Shown here piece after piece: positions 57,722-64,000 of a stretch of 64,000 bases of DNA; positions within the stretch are counted from its first letter, which is position 1; each line of letters begins with the position of its first letter. Location: the NCBI GenBank assembly GCA_963766765.1, contig CAVYBR010000004.1, positions 248,001 to 312,000 on the forward strand. The letters are read 5' to 3'. The stretch comes from JACCQS01 sp963766765 (GTDB lineage: Bacteria; Actinomycetota; Actinomycetes; Mycobacteriales; Geodermatophilaceae). A program made the translations under genes and the position numbers. A model generated the notes under the pieces. It searched no databases, was not told where the DNA came from, and saw only the letters and a program-made list of their open reading frames with translations.

Positions 57722-57984
57722 GCGTGGCACACCGGCGCAGGTCCTCTCGAATCGGAGGTCGTTGGTCCGCTCGGACCCGCTCGCCACGGGATCCGATAGT
57801 TGTCCAGACGGCGAAGCGATCGACAACCTCGCAGTCTACGGCGCCCCGGAACATCATCTCGCGCTCGGCCGTTGCCCAGAGTGTGACTCCCGCATCTTGA
57901 GCCGCACGAGGTGCTGGGACACCGCAGCGAGGCACTCGCCTGACCAGATGACCGCGACAGGCCCGGATCGGTAAAGATGGCGGC
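57722..57984. other. Intergenic region without a supported gene
   Basis: 263 bp between the divergent M20 hydrolase and MaoC genes, the longest gap in the window. Several short open frames cross it but none has a family pattern. A TAAAGA box 7 nt before the MaoC ATG is a weak promoter candidate. It may hold promoters or a decayed gene. Confidence 0.4.
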
Positions 57985-58446
57985 ATGACAGAGACGATCG
58001 CGCATCCCGACGCCCTGCTCGACATGGTCGGTGCCGAGCTAGGAACCAGCGACTGGGCCGAGGTACCGCAATCCGACGTGGACGCGTTCGCCAAAGCAAC
58101 CAAGGACGAGCAGTGGATCCACGTGGATCCCGAACGTGCGGCTGCGGGCCCCTTCGGTCACACGATCGTGCATGGATACATGACGCTGGCCATGCTCGTG
58201 CCGTTGCTGCACAACGCCTTCGACGTGGGCGGCGTGGGCATGGCCATCAACTACGGGCTCAACAAGGTCCGATTCCCGGCCCCGACGCCGGTGGGTTCGC
58301 GCATCCGGGCGCACGCGAAGTTGGCCGCGGCGGAGCGAGTGGCCGGCGGTATTCAAGCGGTCGTGGACACCACGGTCGAGGCCGAGGGTGTGGCGAAACC
58401 GGTCTGCGTGGCCCAGTCGATCGTGCGCTACTACCCCGCCCAGTGA
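57985..58446 (+). CDS. MaoC-family (R)-specific enoyl-CoA hydratase
   Basis: 153 residues, hot-dog fold. The catalytic Asp and His are in FAKATKDEQWIHVDPERA, followed by GPFGHTIVHGYMTLAMLVPLL. The nodulation-protein-N-like subgroup is likely. It lies upstream of the purine nucleoside phosphorylase but is probably functionally separate (acyl-CoA metabolism). The stop codon sits within the first copy of a 15-bp tandem repeat. Confidence 0.9.
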   Translation: MTETIAHPDALLDMVGAELGTSDWAEVPQSDVDAFAKATKDEQWIHVDPERAAAGPFGHTIVHGYMTLAMLVPLLHNAFDVGGVGMAINYGLNKVRFPAPTPVGSRIRAHAKLAAAERVAGGIQAVVDTTVEAEGVAKPVCVAQSIVRYYPAQ

Positions 58447-58492
58447 CTTCCCGCCCAGTGACTTCCCGCCCAGTGACTTCCCGCCCAGTGAC
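58441..58492. repeat. 15-bp tandem repeat at the MaoC stop codon
   Basis: CAGTGACTTCCCGCC is repeated three times in full (58441, 58456, 58471) plus a partial fourth (58486). Each unit carries the CAGTGA that forms the last codon and stop of MaoC, so extra units are only extra untranslated sequence before punA. Confidence 0.9.
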
Positions 58493-58516
58493 CCGAGCCG
58501 TCGAGCGGAGCCAGCT

Positions 58517-59308
58517 ATGACACCGACCGATCTAGCCGCGGAGGCTGCCGCCGCGTTGCGCGCGGCCCTGCCTGCGGCCAATCCGACCGTTGCCGTCGTG
58601 ATGGGTTCGGGCTGGCTGCCCGCAGCCGACGTGATGGGGGCGCCGCAGGCCGAGATCTCGGCCGCGGACCTACCCGGTTTCCTGGCGCCGGGTGTGGTCG
58701 GGCACAGCGGGAAGATCCGGCTGGTCGCGGCGGGTGAGCGTCAGGCGCTGGTGTTCCTCGGCCGTACGCACCTCTATGAGGGCCATGGGGTCGCGCCGGT
58801 AGCGCACGCCGTCCGCACTGCGGCCGCAGCTGGCGTGGAAACGGTCATCCTGACCAACGCCGCGGGCGGGCTCCGGCAGGGTTTCGCCGTCGGCCAGCCG
58901 GTCCTGATCAGCGACCACCTCAACCTGACTGCCACCTCACCGCTCGTGGGTGCGACGTTCGTCGATCTCACCGACCTGTACGCGCCGCGGCTGCGTCAGC
59001 TGGCGAGGGAGATCGAGCCGGACCTCACCGAGGGCGTGTACGCCCAGCTGCCCGGCCCGCACTTCGAGACTCCGGCCGAGATTCGGATGCTGCGCGGCCT
59101 GGGCGCCGACCTGGTCGGGATGTCGACCGGGCTGGAGGCCATTGCCGCTCGAGCTGCCGGCATGGAGGTGTTCGGGCTCTCGCTGGTGACCAACCTCGCC
59201 GCGGGGATCACGGGCGAACCGCTGAACCACGTCGAAGTGCTCGAGGCGGGTCAGGCTTCGGCGCAACGAATGGGCGGACTACTCCGCGAGCTCATCGGCC
59301 GGCTCTGA
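58517..59308 (+). CDS. punA: Purine-nucleoside phosphorylase
   Basis: Phosphorolysis of inosine/guanosine to base plus (deoxy)ribose-1-phosphate. 263 residues, trimeric low-mass type: VVMGSGW phosphate loop, GRTHLYEGHG, ILTNAAGGL, GPHFETPAEIRML, and the base-binding VGMSTGLEAIAARAAG and SLVTNLAAG. ATG 58517 follows a GCGGAG ribosome site. The stop overlaps the phosphomutase ATG (TGATG). Confidence 0.95.
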   Translation: MTPTDLAAEAAAALRAALPAANPTVAVVMGSGWLPAADVMGAPQAEISAADLPGFLAPGVVGHSGKIRLVAAGERQALVFLGRTHLYEGHGVAPVAHAVRTAAAAGVETVILTNAAGGLRQGFAVGQPVLISDHLNLTATSPLVGATFVDLTDLYAPRLRQLAREIEPDLTEGVYAQLPGPHFETPAEIRMLRGLGADLVGMSTGLEAIAARAAGMEVFGLSLVTNLAAGITGEPLNHVEVLEAGQASAQRMGGLLRELIGRL

Positions 59309-60960
59309 TGTCAACCTCGGCGGGGCCGACGCAGGGTGACCCGCAGCTCCTCGCTGCGGTCTCGGCCTGGATCGCGGACGATCCACATCCTGGCGACGCC
59401 GCGGAGCTGTCCGCGTTGCTCGAGGCAGCAAGGTCGGGGGATGAGTCGGCGGTCGCCGAGTTGCGCGACCGGTTCTCCGGCCCGCTGACTTTCGGTACGG
59501 CCGGCCTGCGCGGCCCACTTCGGGCCGGACCCGGCGGGATGAACGCCGCGGTCGTACGCCGGGCAGCCGCGGGACTCGCTGCGTTTCTGGCCACAAGCGG
59601 GAGCATCGGTCGGGTCGTCATCGGGTACGACGCTCGGCACCGGAGTCAGGAGTTCGCCCACGACAGCGCGGCGGTCCTGGCCGCCGCCGGGTTCCAGCCG
59701 CTGGTGTTGCCGGGGCCGCTTCCCACGCCGGTCCTGGCCTTTGTGGTCCTGCACTTCTCGGCATTTGCCGGCGTCATGGTGACCGCGAGCCACAATCCGC
59801 CACAGGACAACGGCTACAAGGTCTACCTGGGCGACGGAGCGCAGATCGTGCCGCCCGTCGATGCCGAGATCCAGGCCGCGATCGCTGCGGTGGGACCGGC
59901 GAACGCCATCCCGTTGAGTGACGACTTCACCGTTCTCGACGACGACGTGGTCACCGCATATGTCGAACAAATCGCTGCGCTGGTGGACCCGGCATCCCCG
60001 CGCGACCTCTCGGTCGCCTACACCGCGATGCACGGCGTGGGGTCAGTCGTGCTTCGCGATGTCTTCGTCCGGGCCGGCTACCCGGCACCGGACGTCGTCG
60101 AGGCGCAGGACGAGCCGGACGCCAACTTCCCGACGGTCGGCTTCCCGAACCCAGAGGAACCCGGGGCGATGGACCTGCTGCAGTCCCTGGTTGCTTCGAC
60201 GGGATCGGACCTCGGCATCGCCAACGACCCCGACGCTGATCGGTGCGCCATCGCGACCCAGGGTCGGATGCTCACCGGTGACGAGGTAGGGGTCCTGCTG
60301 GCCGATCACCTGCTCGCCCGTGGTGCCCGAGGGACGTTCGCAGCCAGCATCGTGTCCTCGTCGCTGCTCGGAAAGATGGCCGCCGCGCACGGTGTTCCGT
60401 ACGCCGAGACCTTGACCGGCTTCAAGTGGATCATGCGGGCCCCCGGAGTCACCGGCGTCCCACTGTCCTTCGGGTACGAGGAGGCGCTGGGTTATGCCGT
60501 GGCACCGCACTTGGTCCGGGACAAGGACGGGATCTCGGCCGCGCTGATGTTCACCGAGTTGGCCGCTCGGCTCAAGGCCCGCGGCGCCACGCCAGGTGAC
60601 CGACTCGACGAACTCGCGGTGCAGCATGGACTGCACGCCACCGAACCGATCTCGATCCGGGTGCAGCACCTGTCTGAGATCGGCCAGCTCATGCAGCGGC
60701 TGCGCCAGGCTCCGCCGCGCCAGTTCCTCGGCCGGGACGTGAACCTGGATGACCTGCTCCCCGGCGCCGACGTGCTGCGGTTCACCGGCCCAGGCGTACG
60801 GGTGATCGTGCGGCCAAGTGGCACTGAACCAAAGCTCAAGAGCTACCTGGAGGTCGTCGTCCCCGTCCTGCAGGACGCCGGGATTCTGGGCGCCCGAGGC
60901 CGAGCGGCGGAGGAGCTCGAGAGTTTGCGCGCCGAGGTGGGCGCACTGCTCGCTGGTTGA
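59308..60960 (+). CDS. pmmB: Phospho-sugar mutase (PmmB, phosphopentomutase-like)
   Basis: 550-residue alpha-D-phosphohexomutase of the two-domain long type. Catalytic serine in VTASHNPPQDNGYKVY, magnesium loop NDPDADRCAI, sugar loop TGFKWIM, phosphate-binding RPSGTEPKLKSY. Because it is translationally coupled to the purine-nucleoside phosphorylase, conversion of (deoxy)ribose-1-phosphate to the 5-phosphate is the likely role. That would feed deoC, though a phosphomannomutase activity is not excluded. Confidence 0.92.
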   Translation: MSTSAGPTQGDPQLLAAVSAWIADDPHPGDAAELSALLEAARSGDESAVAELRDRFSGPLTFGTAGLRGPLRAGPGGMNAAVVRRAAAGLAAFLATSGSIGRVVIGYDARHRSQEFAHDSAAVLAAAGFQPLVLPGPLPTPVLAFVVLHFSAFAGVMVTASHNPPQDNGYKVYLGDGAQIVPPVDAEIQAAIAAVGPANAIPLSDDFTVLDDDVVTAYVEQIAALVDPASPRDLSVAYTAMHGVGSVVLRDVFVRAGYPAPDVVEAQDEPDANFPTVGFPNPEEPGAMDLLQSLVASTGSDLGIANDPDADRCAIATQGRMLTGDEVGVLLADHLLARGARGTFAASIVSSSLLGKMAAAHGVPYAETLTGFKWIMRAPGVTGVPLSFGYEEALGYAVAPHLVRDKDGISAALMFTELAARLKARGATPGDRLDELAVQHGLHATEPISIRVQHLSEIGQLMQRLRQAPPRQFLGRDVNLDDLLPGADVLRFTGPGVRVIVRPSGTEPKLKSYLEVVVPVLQDAGILGARGRAAEELESLRAEVGALLAG

Positions 60961-60967
60961 CCCTCCC

Positions 60968-61130
60968 CAGACCGCACTTTGTCCGGAAAAGGTCACTTCT
61001 GCGCGATCCCAGACCGCACTTTCTCCGGAGAAAGTCACTTCTGCGCGGCCCCAGACCGCACTTTCTCCGGAGAAAGTCACTTCTGCGCGGCCCCAGACCG
61101 CACATTCTCCGGAGAAAGTGCGCAGAGAGG
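60968..61130. repeat. Four 42-bp tandem units with an 18-bp palindrome
   Basis: Units start at 60968, 61010, 61052 and 61094, exactly 42 bp apart. The core ACTTTCTCCGGAGAAAGT is a perfect palindrome in units 2 and 3, decayed in unit 1 (one arm changed) and with one change in unit 4. They fill the gap between the convergent pmmB and upp stops and probably act at least as a two-way terminator. Confidence 0.9.
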
Positions 61131-61135
61131 TCCGG

Positions 61136-61759
61136 TCAGACCGCGCCGAACTGGCGATCTCCGGCATCTCCGAGCCCCGGCACAATGTAGGCCGAATCGT
61201 TCAAGCCCTCGTCGATGCTGGCGGTGAACACCCGCAGTGGCATGCCGGTGCCCTCCAGCCGGGTCAGGCCCTCCGGTGCCGCAAGTGTGCACAAGACGGT
61301 GATCTCCTCCGCGCCGCGCTCCAGCAGCAGGCGGCAGCAGTGCTCCAACGAACCCCCGGTGGCCAGCATCGGGTCGAGCACGAACACCGGACGGCCGGCC
61401 AGCGACGCAGGCAGCGAGGACATGTACGCGACCGGTTCGAAGGTCTCCTCGTCCCTGGCCAAGCCGACAAAGCCCATGGTCGCCTCGGGTAGCAGGCCGA
61501 ACGCCGCATCCGCCATCCCCAGACCGGCACGCAGGACGGGCACGAGTACCGGCGGCGTACTGACCCTCGTGCCCATCGTCGGACCCACCGGCGTCGTGAT
61601 CGGATACTCCTCGACCGGGAGGTCGCGGGTGGCCTCGAACAGCAGCATGACGGTGAGTTCGGCCAGGGCAGCGCGGAACGTTGCGCTGTCGGTCACCTCA
61701 TCGCGCATGGTGGTCAAGCGGGCACGGGCGAGCGGATGATCAACCACGGTGGTCTGCAC
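61136..61759 (-). CDS. upp: Uracil phosphoribosyltransferase
   Basis: Makes UMP from uracil and PRPP. 207 residues: LVPVLRAGLGMADA, ARDEETFEPVAYMSSLP, the PRPP loop VFVLDPMLATGGSL and the C-terminal uracil-binding GLGDAGDRQFG. GTG 61759 has TACGGT 8 nt upstream. Divergent from deoC, convergent with pmmB. Confidence 0.95.
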   Translation of the reverse strand: MQTTVVDHPLARARLTTMRDEVTDSATFRAALAELTVMLLFEATRDLPVEEYPITTPVGPTMGTRVSTPPVLVPVLRAGLGMADAAFGLLPEATMGFVGLARDEETFEPVAYMSSLPASLAGRPVFVLDPMLATGGSLEHCCRLLLERGAEEITVLCTLAAPEGLTRLEGTGMPLRVFTASIDEGLNDSAYIVPGLGDAGDRQFGAV

Positions 61760-61767
61760 GAGGAGTC

Positions 61768-61773
61768 ACCGTA
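61768..61773 (-). promoter_or_regulatory. Probable -10 box for upp
   Basis: TACGGT on the minus strand 8 nt before GTG 61759. Confidence 0.35.
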
Positions 61774-61832
61774 GTGCCCTGGCCGGGTCACTTCGATGGT
61801 TTACGAATTCGGTCACGCGTGCCAGTGACGCC

Positions 61833-61838
61833 TAGACT
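61833..61838 (+). promoter_or_regulatory. Probable -10 box for deoC
   Basis: TAGACT 8 nt before ATG 61847, leaderless spacing. Two GGTCAC direct repeats about 26 bp apart upstream (near 61785 and 61811) might bind a regulator. Confidence 0.4.
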
Positions 61839-61846
61839 CGCTATCC

Positions 61847-62827
61847 ATGGCTGCCCCGACCCTCATCAGCGCTGACGTTCCGGCGCGGGTCCCACCCGCC
61901 TACCTCGATGCCACGCGGGACAACGCGTCGCTGCGCGCCTTCCTGCACGGCCTCCCCGGCGTGGATCAGGTCGGCGCCGAGGCGCGCGTAGCGACCCTTG
62001 GCACCCGATCCATCAAGACGACCGCAAAAGCGTGGGCGATCGATACCGCCATCGGGATGATCGACCTGACCACGCTCGAGGGTGCCGACACCCCGGGCAA
62101 GGTCGCGTCGCTCTGCGCGAAGGCGCACCACCCCGATCCGAGCGATCCGGCCTGTCCGTCCACCGCGGCGGTCTGCGTGTACGGCGACCTCGTTCCGTAC
62201 GCCGTCACGGCGCTGAAAGGCACCGGTATTCACATCGCGGCAGTAGCCACCGCCTTTCCCAGCGGGCGGGCCAGCCGCGAAGTCAAGATCGCCGACGTGC
62301 AGGACGCGGTCGCGGCCGGAGCCGACGAGATCGACATGGTGATCGACCGCGGCGCCTTCCTGTCCGGGCGCTACCACGAGGTCTTCGACGAGATCGTCGC
62401 CGTCAAGCAGGCCTGCGGGGCCGCCCATCTCAAAGTCATCCTCGAGACCGGTGAACTCGTCACGTACGACAACGTCCGGCGCGCCTCCTGGCTGGCGATG
62501 CTGGCCGGCTGTGACTTCATCAAGACCTCGACCGGCAAGGTCTCCCCAGCCGCCACGCTGCCGGTCACCCTCGTGATGCTCGAGGCGGTCCGTGACTTCG
62601 CCGAGGCCACCGGACGACGGATCGGCATGAAGCCGGCCGGGGGCATCCGGACGAGCAAGGACGCCATCAAATACCTCGTCTTGATCAACGAGACCACCGG
62701 GCCGGAGTGGCTCACTCCGAATCTCTTCCGCTTCGGCGCATCCAGCCTGCTCAACGACTTGCTGCTGCAGCGGCACAAGCTCAAGACCGGGCATTACTCC
62801 GGCCCCGACTACGTCACCATCGACTAG
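61847..62827 (+). CDS. deoC: Deoxyribose-phosphate aldolase
   Basis: Class I aldolase splitting 2-deoxyribose-5-phosphate to glyceraldehyde-3-phosphate and acetaldehyde. 326 residues, the longer type: IDLTTLEGADTPGKV, EIDMVIDRGAFLSG, LKVILETGEL, the Schiff-base lysine in DFIKTSTGK and GMKPAGGIRTSKDA. The aldehyde dehydrogenase 18 bp downstream could oxidise the acetaldehyde. punA and pmmB upstream supply the substrate. Confidence 0.95.
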   Translation: MAAPTLISADVPARVPPAYLDATRDNASLRAFLHGLPGVDQVGAEARVATLGTRSIKTTAKAWAIDTAIGMIDLTTLEGADTPGKVASLCAKAHHPDPSDPACPSTAAVCVYGDLVPYAVTALKGTGIHIAAVATAFPSGRASREVKIADVQDAVAAGADEIDMVIDRGAFLSGRYHEVFDEIVAVKQACGAAHLKVILETGELVTYDNVRRASWLAMLAGCDFIKTSTGKVSPAATLPVTLVMLEAVRDFAEATGRRIGMKPAGGIRTSKDAIKYLVLINETTGPEWLTPNLFRFGASSLLNDLLLQRHKLKTGHYSGPDYVTID

Positions 62828-62845
62828 AGCGAGGCGACCGACACG

Positions 62846-64000
62846 ATGAGTTCCTCCCCACCGAAGGCCGCGGTCGGCTTCGAGTACGCCCCCGCCCCGG
62901 AGTCCCGCTCGATCGTCGATCTGAAGCCCTCGTACGGACTGTTCATCAACGGCGAATTCGTCGACGGCCACGGCACCAGCTTCAAGTCGATCAGCCCCTC
63001 CACCGAGGAAGTGCTCGCCGAGGTCGCCGCCGCGGATGCGACGGACGTCGATACGGCGGTACGCGCGGCCCGCCAGGCCTACAACCGGACCTGGTCGCGG
63101 ATGGCGCCCGCCGAACGGGGGAAGTACCTGTTCCGGATCGCGCGCATCGTGCAGGAGCGGTCCCGCGAACTGGCCGTGCTGGAGTCGCTGGACAACGGCA
63201 AGCCGATCCGCGAGTCACGCGATGTCGATGTTCCGTTGATGGCGGCGCACTTCTTCTACTACGCCGGCTGGGCGGACAAGCTCTCCTACGCCGGGCTGGG
63301 ACCGAACCCGAAACCGCTGGGCGTCGCTGCCCAGGTCATTCCGTGGAACTTCCCGCTCCTGATGATGGCCTGGAAGATCGCACCCGCTCTGGCCGCGGGA
63401 AACACCGTCGTCCTCAAGCCGGCCGAGACGACGCCGCTGACCGCGTTGCTCTTCGCAGAGATCTGCCAGCAGGCCGACCTTCCGCCGGGTGTCGTCAACA
63501 TCATCACCGGGGCCGGAGATACCGGCCGCGCGCTGGTCGAACACCCGGACGTCGACAAGATCGCCTTCACCGGATCGACTGAGGTCGGCCGGCAGATCGC
63601 GATCAGTGCCGCGGGCACCCGCAAGAAGCTGACGCTGGAGCTGGGCGGCAAGGCGGCCAACATCATCTTCGACGACGCCCCGATCGACCAGGCCGTCGAG
63701 GGGATCGTGAACGGGATCTTCTTCAACCAGGGACACGTCTGCTGCGCCGGCTCCCGGCTGCTGGTTCAGGAGTCCGTGGCCGAGGAGGTCGTTGCCTCCC
63801 TGCGCCGTCGGCTGAAGACGCTGCGCGTCGGTGACCCGCTGGACAAGAACACCGATGTCGGCGCGATCAACTCCGCCGAACAACTGGAGCGCATCCGAGA
63901 ACTATCGGACATCGGCGAGGCAGAGGGTGCAGTACGGTGGTCACCCCCCTGTGAACTACCAGATCGCGGATTCTGGTTCCCACCAACGATCTTCACCGAC
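62846..64000 (+). CDS. Aldehyde dehydrogenase (3'-truncated by window end)
   Basis: 385 residues visible. VIPWNFPLLMMAWKIAPALAAGNTVVLKPAE is the NAD-binding region, AFTGSTEVGRQIA the glycine loop, LELGGKAANIIFDDA holds the general-base glutamate and FFNQGHVCCAGSRLLV the catalytic cysteine (second of the two). The protein continues past 64000 (PPTIFTD). It follows deoC in an operon, as in Streptomyces, suggesting acetaldehyde oxidation. Confidence 0.94.
   Translation, partial: MSSSPPKAAVGFEYAPAPESRSIVDLKPSYGLFINGEFVDGHGTSFKSISPSTEEVLAEVAAADATDVDTAVRAARQAYNRTWSRMAPAERGKYLFRIARIVQERSRELAVLESLDNGKPIRESRDVDVPLMAAHFFYYAGWADKLSYAGLGPNPKPLGVAAQVIPWNFPLLMMAWKIAPALAAGNTVVLKPAETTPLTALLFAEICQQADLPPGVVNIITGAGDTGRALVEHPDVDKIAFTGSTEVGRQIAISAAGTRKKLTLELGGKAANIIFDDAPIDQAVEGIVNGIFFNQGHVCCAGSRLLVQESVAEEVVASLRRRLKTLRVGDPLDKNTDVGAINSAEQLERIRELSDIGEAEGAVRWSPPCELPDRGFWFPPTIFTD

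Noticed and set aside
57693..58103. Possible small gene in the M20 hydrolase/MaoC gap
   Set aside because: Open frames there overlap flanking genes, lack ribosome sites and show no family pattern; at most a remnant.
60968..61130. CRISPR array
   Set aside because: The 42-bp units are contiguous tandem copies without unique spacers and there are no cas genes.

Overview
This is a high-GC (roughly two-thirds G+C by eye) chromosomal window from an actinomycete. The supporting markers are a WhiB regulator, F420 biosynthesis genes (fbiA/fbiB), a DUF3499 and Trm112-like pair beside the mannose genes, an LCP cell-wall ligase, a TIGR03089 protein, acyl-CoA carboxylase with an epsilon subunit, and frequent GTG starts. 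Gene order follows the Mycobacterium tuberculosis Rv3248c-Rv3309c neighbourhood in blocks (sahH, manA, SIS, manB, DUF3499, metallopeptidase, whiB2, fbiA, fbiB, manC, LCP, TIGR03089; fadE25, purE, purK; PH-domain protein, birA, accD5, epsilon, maf, accA3; lpdA, gamma-glutamylcyclotransferase; M20 hydrolase, punA, pmmB, upp). This comparison is from memory, not from a search. The genus cannot be resolved from the sequence alone.

Layout. 1-1.8 kb: sahH start, a MerR gene and the manA end, all damaged by small indels. 1.7-15.5 kb: mannose activation (manA, manB, manC), a metal transporter, whiB, F420 genes, a DNA glycosylase, an SDR, LCP and TIGR03089. 15.6-19.3 kb: two-subunit 3-oxoacid CoA-transferase, a DUF559 nuclease-like gene flanked by palindromic repeats, and an acyl-CoA dehydrogenase. 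19.3-26.6 kb: purE/purK, a frameshifted MaoC gene, a VOC/ECF sigma/YCII cassette and a large LuxR-type ATPase regulator. 26.6-31 kb: sbcC/sbcD. 31-33.6 kb: a luciferase-like monooxygenase divergent from an ArsR-CDF metal-efflux operon. 33.6-42 kb: PH-domain protein, birA, the carboxylase genes, maf, a VOC protein, an exported PLP lipoprotein with an AAC(2')-like acetyltransferase, and accA. 42-51.2 kb: sugar-amine kinase, lpdA, gamma-glutamylcyclotransferase, VOC, amidase (frameshifted), methyltransferase (frameshifted) and a 1022-residue ATPase. 51.2-56.5 kb: the methylmalonyl-CoA mutase operon mutA-mutB-meaB. 56.5-64 kb: nucleoside and deoxyribose salvage (M20 hydrolase, MaoC, punA, phosphomutase, upp, deoC) and the start of an aldehyde dehydrogenase.

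Metabolic theme. Propionyl-CoA carboxylase, MutAB/MeaB, CoA-transferase and acyl-CoA dehydrogenase together point to use of propionate, odd-chain and branched-chain carbon. punA, the phosphopentomutase-like protein, deoC and the aldehyde dehydrogenase form a nucleoside-sugar degradation chain, with upp salvaging uracil.

Three non-coding features stand out. (1) A family of 24-bp palindromes occurs mostly in close pairs at gene ends, with two pairs bracketing the DUF559 gene and one copy read in frame inside mutA. (2) Four 42-bp tandem units, each centred on an 18-bp palindrome, lie between the convergent pmmB and upp genes. (3) At least thirteen genes have a TANNNT -10 box only 6-9 nt before the start codon, indicating leaderless transcription; at birA/accD5 one 7-bp box appears to serve both strands. 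No tRNA, rRNA, CRISPR array, transposase or prophage was seen, and no gene-free gap exceeds about 265 bp.
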